DNA of 64,000 bases, taken from NCBI GenBank assembly GCA_947683425.1, contig CANTUQ010000158.1:1860001-1924000 (forward strand), in the 5' to 3' direction. Position numbers and translations under genes: made by a program. The notes under the pieces are model-generated. The model was not told where the DNA came from. It was given only the letters and a program-made list of their open reading frames with translations, and searched no databases. How positions within the stretch are numbered: the stretch's first letter is position 1; each line of letters begins with the position of its first letter. This document shows, in pieces, positions 1 through 9,802 of this stretch. The stretch comes from Excoecaria cochinchinensis (lineage: Eukaryota > Streptophyta > Magnoliopsida > Malpighiales > Euphorbiaceae).

Positions 1-785
1 CATCCGGTGAGATAATCATGGAAGGATTCCCCGGTCTTCTGCTGGAGTAGCTCAAGATCTTTTAGAGTCACCTCCATTCTGGTGTTACAGTCATACTGCT
101 TCAAAAACCCTTCAGTGAGCAGATCCCAATCTTCTTTAGTGCGGCGGTCAAGGCCATGATACCAGTCAATGGCATGAGAGGTCAGACTCAGACAAAAGTA
201 TTCTACTTTCTGCTTCTTGGACAACGTGGTCCCCTTCATGACCAGAGAATACTGTTTCACATGTGCGGTCGGGTCAGAAGTACTATCAAACTTCGGCACA
301 TCCGGCATTTTGAAGTTATAAGGGATCGGGTCCTCTCCGTCCAACTCCTTATCCTCCGGATTCATCGCATGAGCTCTGCCTATCATACGGGCCATGGCTT
401 CAAACTTCTCTTCCATCTTTTTCAGAATAAAGTCATCAGCTTGAGGTGCCTTCCCCTTCTCAGATGCAATGCTCATCCTATCATCCTCGATATCTCTATC
501 GTCATCAATTCTCAGCACAGGCCTTCTTCTCTGCTCTCCCGAGGCTACTGACCTTAACTCTACTGGAGGCGGCCGAATAGGTTCTTCTCGTCTTTCAACC
601 CTTTCTTCTTCTGGCTCATTCTGTCTCACTAGAGGAGGAGGAGGAGGAGCATTCTGCTGAGCATTCTGCTGTGCCAAGGCGGTCAACATGTTCATCATCC
701 TACCCTCGAATTCCTCAAATTGACGGCCCACTTCTTCCACGATCATGGCCCTGGTGGCATCATCCCCCCTGGGCGAGTTTGCCAT
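1..785 (-). CDS. gag: Ogre/Tat gag polyprotein, N-terminal part (C-terminal side off window)
   Basis: Capsid-type polyprotein of element Y; it would assemble the cytoplasmic virus-like particle in which the element is reverse transcribed. The minus-strand frame is open from the edge up to a stop near 930; the first good ATG is at 785-783. A Glu/Arg/Pro-rich N-terminal stretch of about 140 residues (with a short Pro run) is followed by the retrotransposon gag domain: FKMPDVPKFDSTSDPTAHVK, then AIDWYHGL (the conserved Trp-Tyr), then a KQYDCNTRMEV helix. This order matches Ogre/Tat gag. No stop or frameshift is visible in the part present, unlike every other gag in the window, so Y may be the youngest element here. 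The zinc-knuckle region is not reached. The frame upstream of 785 is also open and is preceded by a splice-acceptor-like CTGCAG at about 914-919, so the true start could be upstream. Confidence 0.82.
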   Translation of the reverse strand, partial: MANSPRGDDATRAMIVEEVGRQFEEFEGRMMNMLTALAQQNAQQNAPPPPPLVRQNEPEEERVERREEPIRPPPVELRSVASGEQRRRPVLRIDDDRDIEDDRMSIASEKGKAPQADDFILKKMEEKFEAMARMIGRAHAMNPEDKELDGEDPIPYNFKMPDVPKFDSTSDPTAHVKQYSLVMKGTTLSKKQKVEYFCLSLTSHAIDWYHGLDRRTKEDWDLLTEGFLKQYDCNTRMEVTLKDLELLQQKTGESFHDYLTG

Positions 786-1684
786 CTGAGATACTGTACC
801 ACTGATTTCTGATAAGATTCTTGGTAGACCCTCTCTATCTGACAGCTCGAGAGTAGGAACTCGGATCAGTCGTCCGGTTGGTGATCTAGTCCACCTGGGC
901 AGATCTATGATGGCTGCAGGGACAAAAAGTTAGGCATGATGCATGAAATGCAGGTATAATGCATGGTCGTGATATGCAACACTTACAGAGCACAAGCAAG
1001 CAAGTAGGTCCTTCCGCCCTTATTTCTCCCACACACGTGGTCGTGCAGTCTCTTTCCTAGGTGGGATTAGCCCAAGGGTCAACGAGGGACCCGATGGATG
1101 CGCATGGTGCGCGGCGAAAAACCGGCAGCATGACACTCCTATGCTAATGTACAAGCGGATGGATAATGATTGTCACGTATTTGGACGTTCCATAAATTTC
1201 GACACGGCCCTACCGGGGCATGATAGCCTTTTGCTAGGTTACCAAGCGAGACATTTGGACTCACCCAATACATGAGGATCCATACAGTAAGCATGGAATT
1301 AGGGTTCATTTCACCTGTGGAAAGTAACTATAGCCATTACATGAGCTTTGGACAAGGGGGATGTTTCTTTAAGGCTACCCAAGCATGATCTCTGCCGACA
1401 GGTCTATCTCATCACGAGCATAGCGACCGATCGGGTCATCATTTTGATATACCATTAAGGTACGTGGCTTGGGCTGGTGATTATCCTTAACACTTCCCCG
1501 AATTGAGTGAAAATGAGGATGTGCTTCAGGAACGCACCAGGGCTAAAAGAGGGACCAAACTAGCGTACTCTAAGGCTCTAATGATATACAAATGCAAATT
1601 TGAGAGAAAGTGAATTTATGAATTAAATTTTAATCATAAATGTTAAAAGAGGTATTTTCAAATCGAAATCTCGAACCATAAATG
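786..1684 (-). other. Untranslated leader of Ogre element Y
   Basis: Non-coding stretch between primer site and gag. No long reading frame. It is clearly homologous, by eye, to the leader of element B at 31797-32737: shared blocks include the gtcgtgcagtctctttc and cttgggctggtgattatcct segments, in the same order. A pyrimidine tract ending CTGCAG (sense strand, 919-914) resembles a splice acceptor just before gag. Confidence 0.7.
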
Positions 1685-1702
1685 TCCCCAGTGGAGTCGC
1701 CA
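1685..1702 (-). other. Primer-binding site, tRNA-Arg type
   Basis: On the minus strand TGGCGACTCCACTGGGGA begins one base inside the LTR end (1704). This is the primer site I recall for Ogre elements, where the 3' end of a tRNA-Arg primes minus-strand synthesis. The tRNA assignment is from family knowledge; the TGG start and position are seen. Confidence 0.8.
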
Positions 1703-2694
1703 CTGTGACGCGCGCCGGATCCCGTGCGCCGCCCTTTCGGACCGCCTGCATATGGGCGATCGGGGCATTTGCGGGTCCGTTGACAGCTTGCGATAAATCG
1801 CAAGTGCGTCTATATTGGGCAACAAGGAGGTTTCATGGAGTCGCCACCCAATAGAACATTGGGAAAGTTACTCTCGCCTCGGAGAGCCTAAGACTGCGCT
1901 TGGTATCCATTTTGGGCCAGCCAAGGGGTCATGGAAGGTGAACTTCTCACCCTAAAGAGCCTAGGATTAGAGCTAAAGCCTCGTGACTCAAGAAGTATTT
2001 TGGAGGATAACCTCTAACCTCTCGAGCCCAAAGACCAGAGCTGGGTCCGGGATTTCTCATCTATTTCTACCTCAATTATTTTATGATCAAATTTTAATAT
2101 CATTAATTCACTCTCTCTCCACACTATGCAATTGATTAAAAGGTGCACTTATTCACATCTTGAAAGCGATAAATGATCAAATAGATAGTGAAAGCAATAG
2201 ATTACAATAATACAAGGAGCGGAATACAACTCCCTTTCGTAAATATGCGGATCATGCATAAATCGGGGCATTGCTTATTTTGAGGACTTTGGTCCTCACA
2301 TGCATCGTTATTAAAATTGGGGATTTTTATTTGTGATGATCTTTATTGAATAAAAATAGGGCATTGGACCCTGGCTTTTGTGTAAACCTCATTTTATTGA
2401 ATATAAAACATTGAGTCATTTTTGTACATCAATGGAATATGAAAGGAGTACATCCGTATACATAAAATAATCAATAAATAACAAAAAGAAGAAAATAGCC
2501 AAGAGGGTTAGGGAACTAAACCAGACGAGATCCTCCGAACATCGTAGACAGCCGCTCAAGCTCGGGATTATCCAAGAGAATCAATATACACTCATAGAAA
2601 GTTAAGAGATGTTAATATACATAAAATTAACATATAAGAAGTCAAAAAGACTTGGAAGAGATGAAAAACGATTTAAAAAGATGGAGACAGAACC

Positions 2695-2830
2695 CACCGA
2701 CGGCCTTCCTTAGCTGACCGACGGGCGTCGGTTAAGGTAACCGAGATGTCCATTTGTCACTCAAGGAGGGGTGTCTGTAGGTGGGTGACCGACGGGCGTC
2801 GGTGATAAAGATGACCCGTCGGTCACCATT
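2695..2830. repeat. GC-rich near-palindrome cluster 2 in LTR Y
   Basis: Two full copies of ACCGACGGGCGTCGGT (arms CCGACG/CGTCGG) and two half copies (ACCGACGGCC, ACCCGTCGGTC) lie within 136 bp, flanked by AT-rich DNA. The same cluster occurs inverted at 10728-10865 in LTR Z and, diverged, at 48960-49145 and 51820-51995 in W. Confidence 0.7.
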
Positions 2831-3312
2831 GTCTCCGAAAAACAGAATGGAGAAAAAACCCTTTTCAAAGTCAAAAAGTGGGTTCTATCCCAAAAGGAGA
2901 TAAGAGAGTCAAAATAAAAGAAAATAATGATAGATATTCAAAAAAACCACAAAATAAGAAATAAATATGAGATAATATGGAGAAGGAATCTGGAATATTT
3001 ACCCTCAGATAATCGCTTTGGGTGAGATTCTTATGTTGATTAGAGCCCCGCGCGTTCTACGAGAAGCGAAAGATGAAGGATCAAAGAAAGAAAATGAGCT
3101 ATTTCTTCTTCAACCCCTCAAAAGATCGATTTTGGAGTCAAATCTCAAGAAAACTAATTAGTTTTTAGTTCCTTTTGATTGATTTGATCCTTGATTCAAT
3201 AGATTTCCTTAGTAAATGTGTTTTGTTGGAAGAGAGAGAAAATTTGCTTAAAATTGGGCAGAGTTTCCTCCTTTGAAAATTTTTCCAACCCTTTTCAAGT
3301 GAAAATCCAGAG

Positions 3313-3320
3313 CTCTTATA
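3313..3320 (-). promoter_or_regulatory. TATA box of LTR Y promoter
   Basis: Sense TATAAGAG in the context GGCTATAAGAGCTC; the sister LTR Z has TATAAAAG at the same place (10236-10243). The GC-rich cluster 3325-3560 lies directly upstream. Assignment as the core promoter is inference from position and motif. Confidence 0.5.
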
Positions 3321-3324
3321 GCCA

Positions 3325-3560
3325 GACACGACCGACGGGCGTCGGTGTATGGGGCCGGGCATCGAAAGAATCCTTCTGACACAAGGATTCGTCCGACGGC
3401 CCTGCCACATCCACCGACGGGCGTCGGAGCGGTTGCGTGCTCCGGGAAACCAGGCGGCGTTCTGACAGGGGCGGTGACTTTTCGACGGGCGTCGGAAAAT
3501 ACCACAAGCCATCGGTGACTCGAAGCGACGGGCTGACTTCACAGACGGGCTGGCCGTCTG
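3325..3560. promoter_or_regulatory. GC-rich palindrome cluster 1, upstream of the TATA box of LTR Y
   Basis: Contains the motif GACGGGCGTCGG at least three times plus partial copies, each with arms CCGACG/CGTCGG. It sits immediately 5' (sense) of the TATA box, a promoter-proximal position shared by the GC-rich clusters of the other Ogre LTRs in the window. Function is inferred only. Confidence 0.45.
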
Positions 3561-3753
3561 TGGAGGACAAAAAGCTTTTTGACTCGAAAAAACCTCTGTT
3601 TTCTCCCCCTCTGCCCTGGAATGGTAAAAAACCTCATTTCTCGTGGAACGTGGGACTAAAACCTCCAAATCCAGCCCTTTTATACAGGCTCGGACACTGA
3701 TTTCATCATAGGGTAACCTCTGATCCGGACCGCTCCGGGACACGGTGCTTACA

Positions 3754-4758
3754 GAAGCGAAGACCGCGGCAAAAAATGGCCGCGTGTGGAGGCAGCCGAG
3801 GCGCGCCCCAAGAGATATCTTGGAATTCCCATCCCAATAGAACATTGGGAAGGTTCATCTAACCTCTTGAAGCCTAAGACTAGAGAGAGTTCGATACTTT
3901 ACTTTTATTTATACCTTGGTCAAAGTTATAAGTGAGTCTTTTGAAGTTAAAATTTCATTCCTTTTTCATACGATCTAATGGAATTATTAAGGCATAATTC
4001 GAACACATAGCGAAAAGCAGTAAATAATATGATTAAAATAAAGAAAATAAAAGTACATTAACTTACAATAAGATTAAGGAAATATAAATCATGCATAAAA
4101 TGGGACATTTATTCAAGGTGAGAACATTGGTCCTCACATATATACTTAAAAGATTGATTTTAAGTGGCATTTCATTGGAGGAAAAAATTAGAACTTTGGT
4201 CCCATTTTATTAAAAAAACCTTATTTTTATTGTAAAAATGCTTTTTGTGTTTTTTATATTAACGAACAGAAAAATAAAAGTGGAGAGTAATAAAATGGTT
4301 AATTAATAAAAAAGAAAGGGTGAACAGAATGAACTAAGATAATGTCTCCCAATCATCCCAATTTTGAGCCTCCATTCTATCATCTATACTCAACAAAGTA
4401 GAACTCATAAAACAAAAATAGACTAACATGTTAGCAACATTAAAATAAAATATTAAAATCATAATAAATGGCAAAACAGTAGAAGAATATTAAATAAATC
4501 AAAAAATTTAATGTAAGAAGAGAGTTAAATCAATTAAAAATGAAGAGAAAAAAAAAGATCAAGGATGGCCGAATACTTGAGGGACACGATGACCCGTTGC
4601 TTTCTTGAGCGACGGCTGTCGATAGGGCCTTTATCCCGTCGGTCATCCCCAGATCTCTAAAAAAAAAGAAAACCGATTAGAATCCAAACTCTTACATTTT
4701 TAACCCATTATTTCATGCAACAAATTACTAATGAGGCAAATAAAATGACAAAATAAGT
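3754..4758 (-). repeat. Ogre-like LTR fragment (sense 3' part)
   Basis: Homologous to the left part of the B LTRs (compare 33040-33560): same order of a 'rccccaatagaacattgg' block, a 'cctaagactagag' block, 'catgcataaaatgggacattta', a 'acattggtcctcaca' block and 'aactttggtcccattttatt'. A CpG-rich cluster with a CCCGTCGGTC motif lies at 4560-4650. Its left end is lost at element Y and its right side is interrupted by the Athila LTR at 4759. It may belong with the Ogre-like piece at 15800-17241, but both pieces carry a GC-rich segment at the break, so this pairing is uncertain. Confidence 0.6.
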
Positions 4759-6319
4759 TGATAAGTGCTTAATTGATATAATATTTAGCATGTGTTTTAT
4801 GTAAATTATGACGTTAAGTATGTAATTATTTATATGTTTGTTTCATGTTATTTGTGTTGGTTTATGTGTGTATGCATTTTGTAGGCTGATTTATGTGAAA
4901 AAAGGGAAAAAAATGGTATAATTGGGTAGAACTGGACAAAGATCAATTGGAGGATCACGAGTCGTGAATGGGAGTCACGACTTGTGAAGATGCAGATACA
5001 GAGAAGGAAACAGAAGAGCAAAGGAGCAGGGTCATGACTCGTGAAAGAAGAAAAGAGAAGAAGGAGCTGTGAGAGTAAGTCTGAGTCATGAACCTCAATC
5101 ACGACTCGTGACGATGCAGAGAGGCCAGTGTGAAGAGAAGAAAGAAAAGGGAAAAAGAAAGAAGAATAAGCAGAAGTAACGAGATGTGAATATGGCTCAC
5201 TACTCACACAAAAGGCTCATAACTCGCGAAGGACCATCACGAGTCGTGAGTGGCCAGAGAGAAGAGGAAAAGTAAGGGAGAAAAGAAGAGGAAAGAAAGG
5301 GCATCCGTGTTCTGTCACGAGCGCGACATTGATCGCGAGAGCGATAGAACTAGCCGTTGGGCAGTTTTCTTTGAAAAGTCATCTGAAGAGGCACCTAACT
5401 TCATCAAGCTTTGCAACTAGTGTGGAAGGACATCTTCAAGGGACACAATTCTTAGCATTTTATAAATATTAACGTTAAACTGTAATGTGATATATAGAAC
5501 TTTTATTAAGTAGTTTTTTTGTAGTTTTGAAGAACAGTTTCTTTTCCTTAGTAAAATTTCTTAGTTAGTTTTTATGTTTTGAAGAAGAAGATCAAGGAGA
5601 GGAAAAATCTGTTGCAAGAGTTTGGGAAAAAGGTTGAGAAATGTCTTTTTTATTCTCTTATCTATTATTTCTTCTCTGTAAATTAATGAATATTACTTCA
5701 ATGAATTTGAATGTTATTATTATTCTCTACTTCCATCTATTCTAAGAGTCTTTGAATGCAGAATTTCTATTAGTACAATTGCATGATTTTTATAAGTTAA
5801 GATAGAGTCGAGAGATCATTTTAACTTAAATCAAATAGATTTTTATTATCAAAACATAGCTAGAGAGATCAGTATGTTGAGATAATTGTTATAGGTTGGT
5901 AAATAATCTTAAAGTATGTAATTAGAGTTAACTAGTTCACTAATGAGAATTAGGAGTTAGTGCTTTAAATGTATACTTTGAGCATTCTAATTCATGTCGA
6001 GAGAATGAGTTAGAAATATATTCCAACTTGGCTTGCATGAAAAGATGATTATTATTAATTGGATTGATGGATCAAGTTCATTATTTTAAGTTCTTCATTA
6101 TATATTTTGTCTTCTTTTGATTATCAATAACTAGTTTGAATTTATTTACATAATTAAGTAGATAAACACTAACATTCCATTTAAGGATCATTGTAAACAA
6201 GATTAAAATCAAATAGTAATAGTGAGTAAAAATCACATTCCTCGTGGGATCGATATCTTTTGTACTATTTCGGTACACCATATACTTGCGGAGATTAGCA
6301 CCTATAAAATATGCTAACA
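4759..6319 (+). repeat. 5' LTR of Athila element A (1561 bp)
   Basis: Starts TGATAAGTGCTTAATTG and ends ATATGCTAACA, directly followed by an Athila-type primer site. The reverse complement of a diverged relative forms the solo LTR at 23381-24887; the two match at both ends, including the 'tatacttgcgg' and 'cctcgtgggatcgat' blocks near the 3' end. The LTR contains a cluster of CACGAGTCGTGA-type inverted motifs at about 4948-5350. Confidence 0.85.
4948..5350. repeat. CpG-rich inverted-motif cluster in the Athila LTR
   Basis: Repeated near-palindromes based on TCACGAGTCGTGA (for example near 4957, 5100 and 5240) alternate with purine-rich spacers. The cluster ends in a 42-bp unit at 5309-5350 with outer arms GTTCTGTC and GATAGAAC and inner GCGCGAC/GATCGCGA. 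The last unit resembles those at 8012-8054, 24335-24375 and 38187-38223 in other elements. Confidence 0.65.
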
Positions 6320-6325
6320 AGTTTT

Positions 6326-6342
6326 TGGCGTTGTTGCCGAGG
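6326..6342 (+). other. Primer-binding site, Athila type
   Basis: TGGCGTTGTTGCCGAGG lies 7 bases after the LTR end. It is a slightly mutated form of the TGGCGCCGTTGCCGGGG signal that family knowledge ties to Athila elements (tRNA-Asp). Two or three CpG-type changes separate it from that form. Confidence 0.75.
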
Positions 6343-6461
6343 TATAAAATTTTTTTGCCATTATTCATTTTGATTTATGATTTTGGATTACAATATTTTA
6401 TTTTTGTATTCGTTTGTTAGTTTTGTTTTACTTGTTTTGTTTACACAGGATTTGATAGTTC

Positions 6462-7829
6462 ATGCCGAGTACAAGAAGTTCTCGAGAAGATCTTGAACCA
6501 TTGAATCCTGAAATCGAAATATTTTTGTCAAGTAACCTCAAATCCAGCAAGAAGAAGAATAAGCATAAGAAACATATCACGGCTGAAGAAGAAAATGCAC
6601 CAAGATTGATGGACTTTGCCACACCCGCATTAAGTGGTGCTCAATAAGGTGTGGTAAGACCTACGGTAAACGCTAATCAATTTGAAATTAAACCTTCTCT
6701 CTTACAAATGATTCAAAATAGCATACAATTTTATGGATTGGCAAATGAGGTTCCTAATGCTCATTTGGCAAACTTTTTAGAGATTTGTGATACCTTTATG
6801 ATTAATGGGGTGTCGGTTGATGCAATTAAGCTTAGGCTTTTTCCTTTCACTTTGAAGGACAAAGCCAAGGCTTGGTTGAATTCACTTACAAGGGGATCTA
6901 TAACCACTTGGGACCAATTGGCCCAAGCATTTTTGTGAAAATATTTTCCCTTAGCCAAAATTGCCAAACTCATAAAGGATATCACTACTTTTGTACAAAA
7001 TGATAATGAGTCTTTGTATGAAGCGTGGGAAAGGTTTAAGGAATTACAGCGAATGTGTCCACACCACAACCTTCCAAGGGAGCTATTGATGCAAACATTC
7101 TACAATGGGGTGAGTCCTAGCACAAGAGGGATTGTAGATGCTGCGGCTGGTGGCTCTTTGATGAGGAAAATAACTGAAGCAGCATTTGAGCTATTGGAGG
7201 AAATGTCAATGAATAACTGTATGTGGCCTACTGAAAGAGTAAGGGAGTCTAATAATTCTAATGCTAAGGGGGTCCATGCAATAGATTCTGTGGTTGCACT
7301 ACAAGCTCAAATTGAAGCTTTGACTCATAGTGTTAATAGCCTTAGTATGGGTGGTAATTCATCAAATGCATGTACTGTGTGTGGTCAAACAGGGCATATG
7401 AGTGACAATTGCAATTTAGGCATGGTTAGTAAGGAGGAACAAGTTAATTTTGTCCAAGGCCAAGGGCGTGGGAACCCTTATTCAAATACCTATAATCCTG
7501 GTTGGAGAAATCATCCTAATTTGTCATGGGGAAATAATAACAACAATCAAAATAGGGGTGTAGGATACCAGCAACCACAAGATAGGTTTGGAGCATTTGA
7601 AGGGAAAATTGATAAATTTATTGAGGAGATTAATTTTAGAATTGGTTCTCAAGATGAAAATCAAAAGAAGCTTGAGGCTAAAATTGACCAAATCACTAAA
7701 AATCATGCTTCATTTATTCATAATCTTAAGGTCCAATTGGGCCAATTAGCAAGTTCTTTACCTTCTAGAAATTTAGGATGTCTTCCAAGTAATACAAAAG
7801 AAAATCCAAGAGACCATATAAAATCCTAA
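6462..7829 (+). pseudogene. gag: Athila gag with two in-frame stop codons
   Basis: Capsid/nucleocapsid polyprotein of element A. All pieces share one frame from the ATG at 6462 to the stop at 7829 (455 codons), broken by TAA at 6645-6647 and TGA at 6936-6938. Between the stops lies the start of the gag domain (INGVSVDAIKLRLFPFTLKD then KAKAWLNSL, the conserved Trp helix), continuing after the second stop with the LYEAWERFKELQRMCPHH segment. One CCHC zinc knuckle, CTVCGQTGHMSDNC, is intact at about 7369-7412. An Asn/Gly-rich tail and a Lys/Glu-rich helix follow, as in Athila gag. The protein ends at a stop and no protease follows, so translation could give neither full-length gag nor a gag-pol fusion. 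Confidence 0.88.
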
Positions 7830-8947
7830 AATTTATGTCTCTTATTTAGGTTGCTTAATTATATTTTCTTTCTATATGTGTTTTATGTTATTTTAAGTCG
7901 TTGTATTTTCTATTGTGTATTTTTCTATTATTAACACATTTTGTTAAATTAGTAAGATTAGGCATTATTTTATTAATTGTTAATACATAAAAAAATATTT
8001 TACAGACATAATATTCTATCGCGCGCGCGACTACAATCGCTAGCGTGACAGAATGTACCTAGTTTGCGCTTGAGGCTTCTATCATGATTGCGGCAAGAAT
8101 CGCGATTGCGACTGAAGGCGATGCTAGCAGGGTGTGTTACTCATGATGTTAATTAATGAGTCGAGCGACGATTGCCTTGGTAAGGAGGAAGTTTCACAAA
8201 TTGCCTTGGTAAGGAGGCAGCTTCACGAGTCGTGAAGGTGCCTCACGACTCGTGAGCGTGACTGAACCATCAGGTACGTCTTTTCTCTTTTTTCTCTTTT
8301 GTTTTATTTACTTCTTATTTTTCTATTAATTTGCACTAAATTTTCTTTTTACTCAGAATGCTATGCCTTAATTTCAATTAAATTAACTTAATTTAAACCT
8401 AACCCCTAAAATCAAAATATCAGAAATTAAAAGAGGGAAAATTTAATTTCAAAACCCTAACGTCGTGACTTTTCATATTTTTCCTTTTCTGTTTTATTTC
8501 ATTTGACTTTTTACTTTTCTCTGTTAGTTTTATTTCCCCTATTGCAGTCACGAGTCGAACACCCTTAATAGCCCTTTCATCTTCTTTATTTCTTCTTCAT
8601 CCACAAAGAATCTTCAAGCGTTCATACTCTTTTTTTCTTTCATTGTTCTCCTTCTTCATATCAGCATTCTATTTCTTTTACATATCTTCCTTTTCTTAGG
8701 GTTTGCGTGATTCTCTTTAATCTCGATTTCTCAAACATATCCATTTTCCTCTTTGTTCTAAGTTTCTTTGGTTGTTAGACTCTATTTCGTGTAACTTTCC
8801 TTCATTTTAACTTCTTATTTCGTTCGGCATTCTTCCGTAACATACATCAACTTTCCAAAGGAGTTTTATTTCTTGCATCTTTCCATTTCATCTCTGTTCA
8901 TACTTCATCTCTGTTTACATTACATTTCTATCTTTTAACACACAAAA
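7830..8947 (+). other. Non-coding stretch between Athila gag and 3' ORF
   Basis: AT-rich and without a significant reading frame. It holds CpG-rich inverted motifs at 8012-8260: a 43-bp unit with outer arms ATTCTATCGCG and GACAGAAT, then two TCACGAGTCGTGA-type palindromes near 8222-8255. The same two motif types occur in this element's LTR. The 8280-8945 part is T-rich and resembles a leader in front of the 3' ORF. No trace of pol was found. Confidence 0.6.
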
Positions 8948-9691
8948 ATGGTGAGAACAAAAAACCCATCTTCTTCACGTACTAAACCAACAAGCCAGGA
9001 AGCTCACGAGAGCAACATTGCTGCTACTTTTGATGCTCTGTTTCCCATATTTTCCATAAATGAAGGTAGTAGGTATGTAACACTTCGTGATAGACCATTG
9101 TTGCAATGTAAGTATTTTCCCGATTCCGTTCTTACACAAATTGGCATGTTAGATGTTGTAAATGAAATGTTGAGATTTTGTTGCTTGTTGAAATTTGCAA
9201 CTATGCATGGAGCTGTTCATCCTGATTTAGTTTTGGAATTTTACACTACATTGAAAAAGAATGAAGATAATGAGAATTGGTTGGATTTTAGGTTGGCTGG
9301 TAAACCTTACACTTTGACCTATTTTATGATGATTAGGATGTTTAGATTTTCCCAAACTGGTTTAACTGATCCACCTAAATCTTTTAAGCCTAATGAATTT
9401 TGGAACTTTTCAACTGATTTACCAACACCTTATAGGGCTAGAGATGCTAAGTCTATGTTTATTAAATATTTAAGATATTGGATGTTGCATAGGGTTTTAG
9501 CTTCTGTAGTTTTTAATAGGTCTGAATTTAATAGAGTTTCATATCATGAATTATTTTTGATGTGGTGTATACATAAACGTAAGGAAGTAGGTTGGCCTTA
9601 TTGGATAGTTACTCAATTGTTGCAATGTCTTAATAAGCATGATTCACCTTTAACTCATGAACATGTTATTTCTAGTATTGCAAGGAATTAA
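8948..9691 (+). CDS. Athila 3' (env-position) ORF, ATHILA ORF-1-like protein, truncated
   Basis: An uninterrupted 247-codon frame from ATG to TAA. The N-terminus is Ser/Thr/Lys-rich and disordered-looking. Then come LQCKYFPDSVLTQIGML, a LVLEFYTTLK helix, and a WLDFRLAGKPYTLTYFMMI segment. This order (aromatic start, hydrophobic helices, EFxxTL, FRLxGKxYxLT) is what I know from the Athila/Diaspora family protein located between pol and the 3' LTR, annotated in databases as ATHILA ORF-1. Its role is unknown; an envelope-like function has been proposed for the position, not shown. No signal peptide or clear membrane helix is visible. After the stop the frame continues with family-like sequence (DFSAYYQVFPCLYFTKHV) until LTR Z cuts it at 9802, so the natural protein was longer and this stop may be a mutation. 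Confidence 0.6.
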   Translation: MVRTKNPSSSRTKPTSQEAHESNIAATFDALFPIFSINEGSRYVTLRDRPLLQCKYFPDSVLTQIGMLDVVNEMLRFCCLLKFATMHGAVHPDLVLEFYTTLKKNEDNENWLDFRLAGKPYTLTYFMMIRMFRFSQTGLTDPPKSFKPNEFWNFSTDLPTPYRARDAKSMFIKYLRYWMLHRVLASVVFNRSEFNRVSYHELFLMWCIHKRKEVGWPYWIVTQLLQCLNKHDSPLTHEHVISSIARN

Positions 9692-9802
9692 AATGTGGAT
9701 TTCAGCGCCTATTATCAAGTTTTTCCTTGTCTTTATTTTACTAAGCATGTGTTGGTGCGTGGAAAGGTGGTTGGTAATAATTTTTAGGAAATTCCACATC
9801 GT

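Larger units (their letters stand above)
1..3753 (-). mobile_element. Ogre/Tat LTR retrotransposon Y, 5' part (runs off left edge)
   Basis: On the minus strand the order is LTR (3753 to 1704), primer-binding site, about 0.9 kb untranslated leader, and gag from 785 to the window edge. This is the 5' end of an Ogre/Tat Ty3/gypsy element. Seen: LTR termini TGTAAGCACC and CGCGCGTCACA, the primer site one base inside the LTR, and a gag-domain reading frame. Known: Ogre elements are giant Tat-lineage elements with long LTRs and a tRNA-Arg-type primer site. The rest of the element and its 3' LTR lie outside the window. The right flank starts gaagc (3754-3758), one half of the presumed target duplication. 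Confidence 0.85.
1704..3753 (-). repeat. 5' LTR of Ogre element Y (2050 bp)
   Basis: Sense orientation starts TGTAAGCACCGTGTCCCGG at 3753 and ends CGCGCGTCACA at 1704, the TG...CA form of an LTR. A near-identical sense 5' half occurs at 9803-11027 in the opposite orientation. It contains two GC-rich clusters of the motif GACGGGCGTCGG (2695-2830 and 3325-3560) in otherwise AT-rich DNA, a TATA box (3320-3313) and a conserved segment near 2998-3030 (ACCCTCAGATAATC) also seen in the other Ogre LTRs. Several frames that look open across this LTR exist only because of the GC-rich clusters. Confidence 0.85.
4759..9802 (+). mobile_element. Athila-type retrotransposon A, lacking pol and 3' end
   Basis: Order on the plus strand: 5' LTR (4759-6319), primer site (6326-6342), gag with two stops (6462-7829), 1.1 kb non-coding DNA, a 247-codon open reading frame (8948-9691), then abrupt interruption by LTR Z at 9803. 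No protease, RT, RNase H or integrase is found between gag and the 3' ORF, so this is a pol-less derivative. The 3' LTR is absent from the window. The 5 bases before the LTR are taagt; no partner copy can be paired with them. Confidence 0.8.

Noticed and set aside
3165..3845. 226-codon minus-strand frame and overlapping frames in the Y LTR (mirrored at 9887-10391)
   Set aside because: They lie wholly inside an LTR, their length comes from GC-rich motif clusters, and no protein family fits.
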